A DNA stretch of 5,328 nt from an uncultured Lachnospiraceae bacterium (GCA_905236615.1 CAJORC010000396.1:1-5328); one strand, 5' to 3'. Numbered from the stretch's first letter, positions 1 through 4,443 are shown. The notes: a model not told the origin generated them from the sequence alone. Numbers and translations are program-made.

Positions 1-103
1 GATGGCATCAGCCGTATTGGCTATAGTTCCAATGGTAGTGATCTATATTATTTTCCAGAAGCAGTTTGTAGAAGGAATTGCGACATCGGGAGGAAAGCTT
101 TGA
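1..103 (+). CDS. C-terminal end of a carbohydrate ABC transporter permease (MalG-like), 5' partial
   Basis: The reading frame is open from the left edge (first full codon at position 2) to the TGA at 101-103 and gives 33 residues. A hydrophobic stretch, AVLAIVPMVVIYIIF, is followed by QKQFVEGIATSGGKL. Known of the family: MalG-type inner-membrane permeases of the binding-protein-dependent CUT1 sugar importers end in just this way, with a last transmembrane helix of the VP(x)4-6IF type, then Q-K/R-x-F-V/I-E-G-L/I and a short Gly-rich tail. The protein would form half of the membrane channel through which an oligosaccharide or monosaccharide enters. The substrate cannot be told from this fragment. 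The gene is complete at its 3' end and is followed 22 bases later by a terminator. Its start, the EAA loop and the other transporter genes lie left of the window. Confidence 0.82.
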   Translation, partial: MASAVLAIVPMVVIYIIFQKQFVEGIATSGGKL

Positions 104-125
104 GGTAGTCAACATGCTACTTTTG

Positions 126-160
126 AAAGAATACCGAATTAAAAAAATTCGGTATTCTTT
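126..160. terminator. Bidirectional intrinsic terminator between convergent genes
   Basis: Perfect 15-bp inverted repeat, arms 126-140 and 146-160 with a 5-base loop. The plus-strand arm starts AAAGAATACCG. T-rich sequence follows on the plus side (AATTTTCT) and TTTTC follows on the minus side. It sits between the stop of the permease (103) and the stop of the minus-strand HD gene (197), so it can end transcription from both directions. Confidence 0.85.
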
Positions 161-196
161 AATTTTCTCGAACCATTTTTGGGGTTAAACCCATCG

Positions 197-658
197 TTAC
201 ATCCCAAATTCAGCACATAACTTATCATAGCGCAGCTGTTCTTTCTCCTTAATAGCCTTTGAAGGGTCATTAAGCGTATGATGTATGACGTCTGCATCCT
301 TCAGCACCTCATCCATAGGGCTGTCTGTTACCAGTTTATCATCATGATGATATATTGCTGAGTAAATAGTTTCCGTTTCAGCTTCATCTGTCAGTTTAAG
401 CTCATCAAGTATTTTCCTGGCAAGTTCGGCTCCTTTATGAGCATGGTCATCATAGGAACCTGATTTATATGCATGAAGATCATGCATCATTGCTGCCATA
501 GAGGCAAGTTCCGGGTCAAGTCCACGCTTTTTCGCAATTATAGTTGCAGCAAGAGATACTCCGTACAGATGCACAAAAGCACTATTTCTTTTGTCTTCAT
601 CAGTAAGCATATTAAGCTCGCTGTCAACGTAGTTCCTAAGTTCTTTCAATCTGCTCAT
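197..658 (-). CDS. HD-domain metal-dependent phosphohydrolase
   Basis: A 153-residue protein with the HD superfamily pattern: His30 (AFVHLYGV), His59-Asp60 (AAMMHDLHAY), a His-rich stretch at 72-74 (DHAHKGAELA), His104-His105-Asp106 (IYHHDD) and Asp121/Asp123 (KDADVIHH). In this family these His and Asp residues bind one or two divalent metals and hydrolyse phosphoester bonds, for example of nucleotides. The substrate here is unknown. It is a compact, stand-alone cytoplasmic HD protein of the kind often called 'HD domain-containing protein', with no extra domain and no signal peptide. Start choice: the frame stays open upstream to a TTG at 709, but GAAGGGAG at 666-673 lies 7 bases before the ATG at 658, only 1 base before the ATG at 664, and within the longer form. 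The 658 start is therefore preferred. It is transcribed alone, away from the DUF4317-like gene, and ends at the shared terminator at 126-160. Confidence 0.85.
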   Translation of the reverse strand: MSRLKELRNYVDSELNMLTDEDKRNSAFVHLYGVSLAATIIAKKRGLDPELASMAAMMHDLHAYKSGSYDDHAHKGAELARKILDELKLTDEAETETIYSAIYHHDDKLVTDSPMDEVLKDADVIHHTLNDPSKAIKEKEQLRYDKLCAEFGM

Positions 659-724
659 CTTCATGCTCCCTTCGTATAAAGAATTGAAAATCTTGCCTGT
701 TTTCAACAAAATTCTTTTAATTTA

Positions 725-730
725 ATTATA
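725..730 (-). promoter_or_regulatory. Candidate -10 element of the HD gene
   Basis: The minus strand reads TATAAT at 730-725, 66 bases upstream of the chosen ATG at 658. The hexamer 17 bases further upstream is TAGATT, a poor -35, so the assignment rests on the -10 alone. Confidence 0.4.
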
Positions 731-741
731 CAGAGAAAGTA

Positions 742-750
742 TGATACAAT
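742..750 (+). promoter_or_regulatory. Candidate extended -10 promoter of the DUF4317-like gene
   Basis: The plus strand reads TGATACAAT at 742-750, that is, a TGn extension joined to TACAAT. No good -35 lies 17 bases upstream, as is common for extended -10 promoters. Transcription would start near 757, giving a leader of about 33 bases. It lies back to back with the HD promoter on the other strand. Confidence 0.45.
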
Positions 751-789
751 CTATAGTTAAGTAAGGAAAAATAGTGGTCGAGGTGCATG

Positions 790-1431
790 ATGCTTAACAG
801 AAAAGATATGCTCGAACTGACACGGAGAATGACAACAAAACGTGCTAATATTTCAAGAGTAGCAGGATGCTATTTTGATGAAGAAGGCTATGACGAAGGT
901 TCATTCAATATTAATTTTCTTAAGCTGTCGATGCCTGACAGAGATAGAAATCTGAAACTTGCTAAGACAGTACCGTTTGGCGAAACAAACAAAAATCTCA
1001 TAGAATTGGATTTTCCTTGCGAAAGCAAAGAATCAGATATTATGATGCGGCTTTTGGATGGTATTAAGGAAGTTAATCTGAAAAACGATGCATTGATGCA
1101 GACCTTTTATGAAATTGCCGCAGAGAAGATGCCAAAAGGAAAGAAATTTGCAATATTTGTATTTAACGGAACTTATGATATTCCACTTATAGGTTCTGAC
1201 AAGGGAGAGCAGTGGGAGTCGGAAGAAGTCTATAACTATCTTATTTGTATTGTCGCACCTGTACATGGTGATTCAGAACTGGATGAACCGGAATGCGGTT
1301 TTTTATATCCATCATTCAAAGACAGAAGTACAGACTGGGATCATATTGCGGTATACGAGAAAGTTCCGGGAGTAAGTGCTGATGGATTGATTGAGGCGTT
1401 AGGATGTGCAAGAAATTATAGAAATTCCTGA
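790..1431 (+). CDS. DUF4317-like protein, short form lacking the usual C-terminal half
   Basis: A 213-residue protein of unknown function. It starts NRKDMLELTRRM and has TKRANISRVAGCYFDEEG, which matches the family signature of an N-terminal K-x-R / I-x-R-x-x-G-C-Y-x-D segment. Later come FAIFVFNGTYDIPLIGSDKGE, YNYLICIVAPV and CGFLYPSFKDRSTDWDHIAVY, equivalent to the 'YDIP..SDN', 'YEYLLCCICPV' and 'GFLFPAFNDRSTDIH' blocks that I recall from DUF4317. Family members I recall run to about 350-420 residues and continue well past the 'LLGC' block. This one stops right after ALGC (residue ~206), so it is either a short subfamily or a gene that has lost its 3' half. Start: GAGGTG at 780-785 fits the ATG at 790 better (6 bases after GAGG) than the ATG at 787 (3 bases). 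No signal peptide or membrane span. The family assignment is from memory. Confidence 0.7.
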   Translation: MLNRKDMLELTRRMTTKRANISRVAGCYFDEEGYDEGSFNINFLKLSMPDRDRNLKLAKTVPFGETNKNLIELDFPCESKESDIMMRLLDGIKEVNLKNDALMQTFYEIAAEKMPKGKKFAIFVFNGTYDIPLIGSDKGEQWESEEVYNYLICIVAPVHGDSELDEPECGFLYPSFKDRSTDWDHIAVYEKVPGVSADGLIEALGCARNYRNS

Positions 1432-1649
1432 AGAGATAGCAAAAATCATTATAAACGTCGTATCTTTAAAATTAGAGTTGCCATCAGAAAATACTCAGAC
1501 CATTCGATGCTACCAAGATGGATAAAAATGGGGTGGATAGATATTATGGGTCTAACGCAGGCAAGGATGATCACGGGACAGGTAATCAAAGTCTCAGGCG
1601 GAAAGGCTTTTTAAAATACAAGATAAAACAATACCTATGGTTTTCGTAG
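1406..1649 (+). pseudogene. Possible decayed coding remnant in two frames
   Basis: Just after the DUF4317-like gene, two overlapping open stretches have protein-like composition but no credible start. One runs 1406-1525 (39 codons: EIIEIPEEIAKIIINVVSLK and then LELPSENTQTIRCYQDG). The other is open from 1476 to the TAG at 1647-1649 and includes RPFDATKMDKNGVDRYYGSN followed by AGKDDHGTGN. Neither has a ribosome binding site, and I recognise neither. A gene broken by frameshifts, or the lost 3' part of its neighbour, would look like this. Chance open frames cannot be excluded. Confidence 0.2.
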
Positions 1650-1787
1650 AAAATAGTATTCGTGATGTATAGTAACGTTGGGAAAAACATGATATAATCG
1701 TGATATATAAAACATCTCAATTTATCTTTCCGGAGATGATCACAATTCTAATTCTTTTTCGGATGAATATCGGAGAGGGGGTTCCAA
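1432..1787 (+). other. 356-bp intergenic region without an intact gene
   Basis: It holds the possible remnant reading frames (to 1649), a pair of near-identical 15-base direct repeats (1657-1671 and 1695-1709), the likely promoter of the next gene (-10 at 1693-1698) and a leader of about 83 bases. That leader contains a small inverted repeat, CATCTC at 1713-1718 and GAGATG at 1733-1738. I see no clear terminator for the DUF4317-like gene and no tRNA or other RNA gene. Confidence 0.6.
1690..1698 (+). promoter_or_regulatory. Extended -10 promoter of the DUF6465-like gene
   Basis: TGATATAAT at 1690-1698 combines the TGn extension with a perfect TATAAT. The hexamer at the expected -35 site (1670-1675) is poor. 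Transcription would start near 1705. The -10 overlaps the second copy of a 15-base direct repeat. Confidence 0.55.
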
Positions 1788-2297
1788 ATGCCAAGAAAAA
1801 GCACCAAAACAAAATCCACAACTACTAAAAAAGAAAAGAAAGAAATCACAGTAGCTCCTGAAATAAAGGATGCGGCTGACATTGAAGTTAAGGCTGAGAC
1901 AGAAGTTAAGGCTGAGACAGAAGTTAAAGAAAAAACTAAAGCTCCTGCAAAGAAAACTGCTGCGAAAAAGACTACAACAAAGAAGACTACAACAAAAAAA
2001 GCTGCAACTAAAAAGACTACTGCTAAAGAAACAAATAAGGCAGATACAAAGGTTAAGGCTGAAGCAAAGACCAAAACCGTAAAGAAAGCAGAAGTCAGCA
2101 GCACGACTCATTTCTTTGAGATTGATGGAGAGCAGATAAGCACCGCTGATATTGAAGAAAGAATCCGCGAGGCTTACAAGGCTGAAGGACATAGAATCGG
2201 CAACATGAAAGAAGTTTCAGTATATTATAATTTCGCTGAGCGTCGCGCTTATTATGTTGTAAATGGTAAGCCGGAAGATAAGTTTGTAGAGTTTTGA
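1788..2297 (+). CDS. DUF6465-like protein with a Lys/Ala/Thr-rich low-complexity N-terminus
   Basis: A 169-residue protein in two parts. Residues 1-103 are a highly basic, disordered tail (MPRKSTKTKS, then many Lys, Thr, Ala and Glu), including tandem repeats at 34-45 (VKAETE twice) and 61-80 (KTTTK-like units, four times). Residues 107-169 form a small folded domain: THFFEIDGEQISTADIEER, then IREAYKAEGHRIGNMKEVSV and YYNFAERRAYYVVNGKPEDK. That domain matches what I recall of DUF6465: a beta strand, a helix with AYKAEGH, then 'v.vYvkpee..aYYViNg'. The tail resembles those of histone-H1-like and other nucleic-acid-binding bacterial proteins, so DNA or RNA binding is a reasonable inference but is not shown. 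The start is secure: GGAGAGGGGG at 1772-1781 lies 6 bases before the ATG. Single-gene unit with its own promoter and terminator. Confidence 0.8.
   Translation: MPRKSTKTKSTTTKKEKKEITVAPEIKDAADIEVKAETEVKAETEVKEKTKAPAKKTAAKKTTTKKTTTKKAATKKTTAKETNKADTKVKAEAKTKTVKKAEVSSTTHFFEIDGEQISTADIEERIREAYKAEGHRIGNMKEVSVYYNFAERRAYYVVNGKPEDKFVEF
1887..1922 (+). repeat. Two perfect 18-base tandem copies inside the DUF6465-like gene
   Basis: The unit GTTAAGGCTGAGACAGAA occurs at 1887-1904 and again at 1905-1922, encoding VKAETE twice. A third, diverging copy starts at 1923 (GTTAAAGAAAAA). The length is a multiple of three, so gain or loss of units keeps the frame. Confidence 0.9.
1968..2027 (+). repeat. Four 15-base units encoding Lys-Thr-rich pentapeptides
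   Basis: Codons 61-80 read KTTTK, KTTTK, KAATK, KTTAK. The first two units are nearly identical in DNA (AAGACTACAACAAAG and AAGACTACAACAAAA), which points to recent slippage or unequal exchange. The later two have diverged. Confidence 0.85.
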
Positions 2298-2326
2298 TAA
2301 CAGAAATATAAAAATCAATTCAAATG

Positions 2327-2365
2327 AAAGGGCGTTTCTCTTGATGAACGAGAAACGTCTTTTTT
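2327..2365 (+). terminator. Intrinsic terminator of the DUF6465-like gene
   Basis: A 14-bp stem including two G-U pairs, arms at 2327-2340 and 2350-2363 with the 9-base loop TTGATGAAC, running directly into TTTTTT (2360-2365). It starts 30 bases after the stop codon. Confidence 0.88.
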
Positions 2366-2432
2366 AATGCAAAGTAAATTGAAATTGTACTGTTTTTAGT
2401 ATATGAAGCATAAACCTATTTGGCGTTATATA

Positions 2433-2441
2433 TGATATACT
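2433..2441 (+). promoter_or_regulatory. Extended -10 promoter of hsdM
   Basis: TGATATACT at 2433-2441 (TGn plus TATACT). There is no recognisable TTGACA at the right distance. Transcription would start near 2448, so the 20-bp palindrome at 2452-2471 lies at about +5 to +24 of the transcript. Confidence 0.5.
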
Positions 2442-2451
2442 AAAAATAACT

Positions 2452-2471
2452 ATGCAGTTAATTAAATGCAT
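2452..2471. promoter_or_regulatory. Near-perfect 20-bp palindrome in the hsdM leader, candidate operator
   Basis: ATGCA (2452-2456) pairs with TGCAT (2467-2471) around the perfect core TTAATTAA (2458-2465). Only the 2457/2466 pair breaks the symmetry. It lies between the -10 element and the ribosome binding site of hsdM, a position where a dimeric repressor could act. No regulator gene is present in the window. Confidence 0.4.
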
Positions 2472-2499
2472 AAAACAAATACTATTCGGAGCATAAGAC

Positions 2500-3960
2500 A
2501 TGATCACAGGTGAGTTAAGGAATAAAATTGACAGAATATGGGAAACTTTTTGGACGGGTGGAATAACTAATCCTCTTGATGTAATAGAGCAGTTTACCTA
2601 TCTCCTTTTTATAAAACAGTTGGATGAAGTTGAAACAACAAAGGAAAACGAGGCAAACTTCCTTGGTGTTCCTTATCAGCCAATGTTTCCTGCTGATTGT
2701 CAGAAATACAGATGGAGTAAATTCAAAAATTTGGGTTCTGCTGATGAGATGTATGAAACAATGCTCAACGGAGTATTTCCTTTCATAAAAAATCTTCATC
2801 AGGACGGAGAATCGGCATATTCGAAATACATGGGAGATGCTATTTTTAAGATTCCAACTCCTGCCATGCTCACTAAAATTGTAGATGGAATCGACCAGCT
2901 TGATCTCGGTGAAGAAGATTCGAAGGGAGATCTTTATGAGTACCTGCTTTCAAAGGTTGCAACTGCCGGTACAAATGGACAGTTCAGAACACCGAGACAT
3001 ATCATAAAAATGATGGTAAATCTTGTGAAGCCTAATCCGGGAGATATAATAATCGATCCGGCGATGGGTTCGGCGGGATTTTTGATTGAAGCTCAGACTT
3101 ATCTTCGTGAAGAACATGCAGATTTATTCCTTGATGAAGCAAAGAGAAATCATTTTAACAATGATATGTTCTATGGTAACGATATGGATAGAACCATGCT
3201 TCGTATTGGTGCTATGAATATGCTATTGCACGGAGTTGATAATCCTAATATTTCATATAGGGATAGTCTTTCTGAGCAGAATAGTGATGAAGAAAAATAT
3301 TCTCTTGTGCTTGCAAATCCTCCGTTTAAGGGTAGTCTTGATTATGAGGCAGTATCAGCCGATTTATTGAAAATAGCAAAGACTAAGAAGACAGAGCTAT
3401 TGTTCCTGGCACTTTTCTTAAGAATACTGAAAAAGGGGGGACGAGGAGCAGTTATAGTTCCGGACGGAGTATTATTCGGTTCAAGTAAGGCTCATAAGCA
3501 GATTAGACAGGAAATCATTGAAAAGAACAAGCTTGATGCTGTAATTTCGATGCCGAGTGGTGTGTTTAAGCCTTATGCCGGAGTTTCGACTGCTATTCTT
3601 ATTTTTACCAAAACCGGTAATGGAGGAACCGATAAAGTATGGTTCTACGACATGAAGGCAGATGGCCTAAGTCTTGATGACAAGAGGCAGGAAGTATCTG
3701 AAAACGATATACCTGATATTATCAGCAGATTCAATAATCTTGAAGCAGAGAGTGAAAGAAAGAGAACCGAGCAGAGTTTCTTCGTGCCTGTGGAAGAGAT
3801 AGTTTCGAATAACTACGATCTTTCAATCAACAAGTATAAAGAGGTAGTATATGAAAAGGTTGAGTATGAACCTACGGAAGTGATCATGGGCAAGATAGAA
3901 GCGATAGAGGCAGAGATACAGAATGAGTTTGCGGAACTGAAGAAATTGTTAAGTGTCTGA
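2500..3960 (+). CDS. hsdM: Type I restriction-modification system DNA methyltransferase subunit HsdM
   Basis: This 486-residue protein is the modification subunit of a type I system. With HsdS it transfers a methyl group from S-adenosylmethionine to N6 of adenine in a bipartite target, and it is also needed for restriction with HsdR. Residues 1 to about 135 form the helical HsdM_N domain (LRNKIDRIWETFW, LLFIKQLDEVE). The methyltransferase domain follows: GQFRTPRHIIKMM at 160-172 (the typical 'GQFFTPR' entry), DPAMGSAGFL at 186-195 (SAM-binding motif I), GNDMDRTMLRIGAMNM at 226-241, and the catalytic NPPF at 273-276 (motif IV, N6-adenine type). The C-terminal part ends in a helix-rich tail that contacts HsdS. 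Length is normal and no key residue is missing. GGAG at 2488-2491 lies 8 bases before the ATG. HsdS follows only after 483 bp, and an RNA/peptide module of other origin occupies that gap. Confidence 0.97.
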   Translation: MITGELRNKIDRIWETFWTGGITNPLDVIEQFTYLLFIKQLDEVETTKENEANFLGVPYQPMFPADCQKYRWSKFKNLGSADEMYETMLNGVFPFIKNLHQDGESAYSKYMGDAIFKIPTPAMLTKIVDGIDQLDLGEEDSKGDLYEYLLSKVATAGTNGQFRTPRHIIKMMVNLVKPNPGDIIIDPAMGSAGFLIEAQTYLREEHADLFLDEAKRNHFNNDMFYGNDMDRTMLRIGAMNMLLHGVDNPNISYRDSLSEQNSDEEKYSLVLANPPFKGSLDYEAVSADLLKIAKTKKTELLFLALFLRILKKGGRGAVIVPDGVLFGSSKAHKQIRQEIIEKNKLDAVISMPSGVFKPYAGVSTAILIFTKTGNGGTDKVWFYDMKADGLSLDDKRQEVSENDIPDIISRFNNLEAESERKRTEQSFFVPVEEIVSNNYDLSINKYKEVVYEKVEYEPTEVIMGKIEAIEAEIQNEFAELKKLLSV

Positions 3961-3987
3961 ACGTAATATATTTTTGTTGGAATAAAT

Positions 3988-4016
3988 TTGACGACAGCGA
4001 GCGGAAATGATAAGAT
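3988..4016 (+). promoter_or_regulatory. Near-consensus promoter of the small antisense RNA
   Basis: TTGACG at 3988-3993, a spacer of exactly 17 bases, then TAAGAT at 4011-4016 with a TGn extension (TGA at 4008-4010). Transcription should start at about 4023. It begins 28 bases after the hsdM stop codon. There is no ribosome binding site or reading frame of note downstream, so the product is expected to be a non-coding RNA. Confidence 0.7.
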
Positions 4017-4022
4017 ATAAGC

Positions 4023-4114
4023 AGAAAAGTGCTACCGATAGACGGTTAGCCTATTTGGTTAAATTATCATAATGATAACCGCTCCAAGTTTGCGAGGCTG
4101 GGGCGGTTATTTTT
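4023..4114 (+). ncRNA. Putative type I antitoxin small RNA (about 92 nt)
   Basis: Inferred from a good promoter (3988-4016) and an intrinsic terminator (4075-4114) about 60 bases after the predicted start. The 5' part can fold as GCTACC (4031-4036) against GGTTAGC (4044-4050), with one bulged base and a 7-base loop. The middle has the palindrome TTATCAT-A-ATGATAA (4064-4078). The 3' part is the terminator hairpin. The last 40 bases are complementary to the end of the convergent peptide mRNA, including its stop codon. The terminator loop contains UUUG (4089-4092), which fits the YUNR U-turn known to speed kissing between antisense RNAs and their targets. Known of comparable loci: in txpA/RatA and bsrG/SR4 the antitoxin RNA overlaps the 3' end of the toxin mRNA and promotes its decay or blocks translation. 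That this RNA acts so is inference. Confidence 0.6.
4075..4114. terminator. Intrinsic terminator shared by the small RNA and the convergent peptide mRNA
   Basis: ATAACCGC (4075-4082) pairs with GCGGTTAT (4103-4110), extended inward by TCCA (4083-4086) with TGGG (4099-4102) to a 12-bp stem with one U-G pair and a 12-base loop. On the plus strand TTTTT (4110-4114) follows, so it is strong for the small RNA. On the minus strand the tail is CATTATGATAATTT, so it is weaker there and some readthrough of the peptide mRNA is likely. The stop codon of the peptide (4109-4107) lies inside the stem. Confidence 0.82.
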
Positions 4115-4208
4115 GTGTCTTGGAATTATGCTGTCCATGCATATAACCAAGACTATAAAAAGTAGCACACAGTGCAAGCACTGCAATCAAGTCTGTAATG
4201 GTTAGCAT
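4107..4208 (-). CDS. 33-residue single-span membrane peptide, putative type I toxin
   Basis: The ATG at 4208-4206 has GGAGG (minus strand, 4221-4217) 8 bases upstream, as good a ribosome binding site as any in the window. The peptide starts MLTITDLIAVLALCATFYSL and ends GYMHGQHNSKTQK before TAA at 4109-4107. Residues 4-23 are hydrophobic and long enough for one membrane helix. Gly21 and Gly25 make a GxxxG helix-packing motif, and the tail is polar and basic (His, Lys). A tiny N-out or N-in single span with a basic tail is the usual build of type I toxins (TxpA, BsrG, Fst, holin-like toxins), which damage the membrane when overproduced. I recall similar short ORFs ending in KTQK directly before such a terminator in other Firmicutes, but cannot confirm a family here. 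It is too short for ordinary gene calling and may be unannotated. Toxicity is inferred, not shown. Confidence 0.65.
   Translation of the reverse strand: MLTITDLIAVLALCATFYSLGYMHGQHNSKTQK
4117..4153. repeat. Hairpin-forming inverted repeat inside the peptide coding sequence
   Basis: GTCTTGG (4117-4123) pairs perfectly with CCAAGAC (4147-4153). Inside it ATTATGC (4125-4131) pairs with GCATATAA (4139-4146) apart from a bulge, leaving TGTCCAT as loop. It spans codons 19-31 of the 33-codon gene and would form in the peptide mRNA. Such folding of the coding region, next to the terminator hairpin, could stabilise the 3' end. Confidence 0.6.
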
Positions 4209-4365
4209 GAGCAATTCCTCCGTTGTCAAATTTCCCATATTAGAGATATTTATAATAAACGGAAGTCACAGTCTTCCGGAGAAGACTAACCGCCTTTCTC
4301 TGCATAAGTTCGATAACGGAAATCGAAGATTTCCTATCTCACTTAACCGAAAATGGTAGCACCGA
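4209..4365 (-). promoter_or_regulatory. Long structured 5' leader of the peptide mRNA
   Basis: From the predicted start (about 4365) to the ATG is about 157 bases, far longer than needed. It contains a hairpin of GATA/GGAAATC with GATTTCC/TATC (4312-4338, 11 bp with a 2-base bulge and a 3-base loop). A second hairpin has AGTCTTC with GAAGACT (4270-4287, 7 bp, 4-base loop). Between them is GGCGGTTA (minus strand 4294-4287), which is complementary to the end of the same mRNA at the stop codon. Structured leaders that hold translation off are typical of type I toxin mRNAs. Confidence 0.5.
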
Positions 4366-4371
4366 AGAATA

Positions 4372-4400
4372 ATTATACAGAACATATATTTGAGTGTCAA
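4372..4400 (-). promoter_or_regulatory. Perfect consensus promoter of the peptide mRNA
   Basis: The minus strand reads TTGACA at 4400-4395, then a spacer of exactly 17 bases, then TATAAT at 4377-4372. It is the only full-consensus sigma-A promoter in the window. Transcription should start near 4365, just before GGTGCTACC. The -35 box is 44 bases from the start codon of hsdS, which runs the other way. Confidence 0.85.
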
Positions 4401-4443
4401 TTAAAAATAGAAAATTGTAAATTGGTATTTGTAGGGATGATAG

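Larger units (their letters stand above)
3961..4443. other. 483-bp hsdM-hsdS gap carrying a type I toxin-antitoxin-like module
   Basis: hsdM and hsdS are normally adjacent or overlapping, so a gap of this size is unusual. It holds two promoters facing each other (plus strand 3988-4016, minus strand 4400-4372), a small RNA on the plus strand, a 33-codon gene on the minus strand, the terminator between them, and several strong hairpins in the leader of the peptide mRNA. Each part is listed separately. Confidence 0.65.

Noticed and set aside
473..679. 68-codon plus-strand frame opposite the HD gene
   Set aside because: It lies wholly antisense to a gene with clear HD motifs, has no ribosome binding site, and its composition is not protein-like.
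1033..1266. 77-codon minus-strand frame inside the DUF4317-like gene
   Set aside because: Antisense to a recognisable family protein, with no start signal.
1560..1615. Resemblance to a glycine riboswitch 3' core (CTCAGGCGGAAAGG)
   Set aside because: Only one short block is similar. The matching upstream aptamer parts and P1 stem are not visible, and no glycine-related gene follows. Probably chance.
1740..2192. Long Ser/Cys/Phe-rich and Val/Ala/Phe-rich reading frames on the minus strand
   Set aside because: They are the mirror of the Lys/Thr/Ala-rich codons of the DUF6465-like gene. They have no ribosome binding site, and repetitive AAG/ACA/GCT codons keep the opposite strand free of stops.
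2515..2799. 94-codon minus-strand frame inside hsdM
   Set aside because: Antisense to the conserved N-terminal domain of HsdM, with no ribosome binding site.
4029..4363. Inverted repeat GTGCTACC as ends of an insertion sequence or integron-like unit
   Set aside because: The repeats are only 8-9 bases long. No transposase or target duplication is seen, and both copies coincide with predicted RNA 5' ends, which explains them better.
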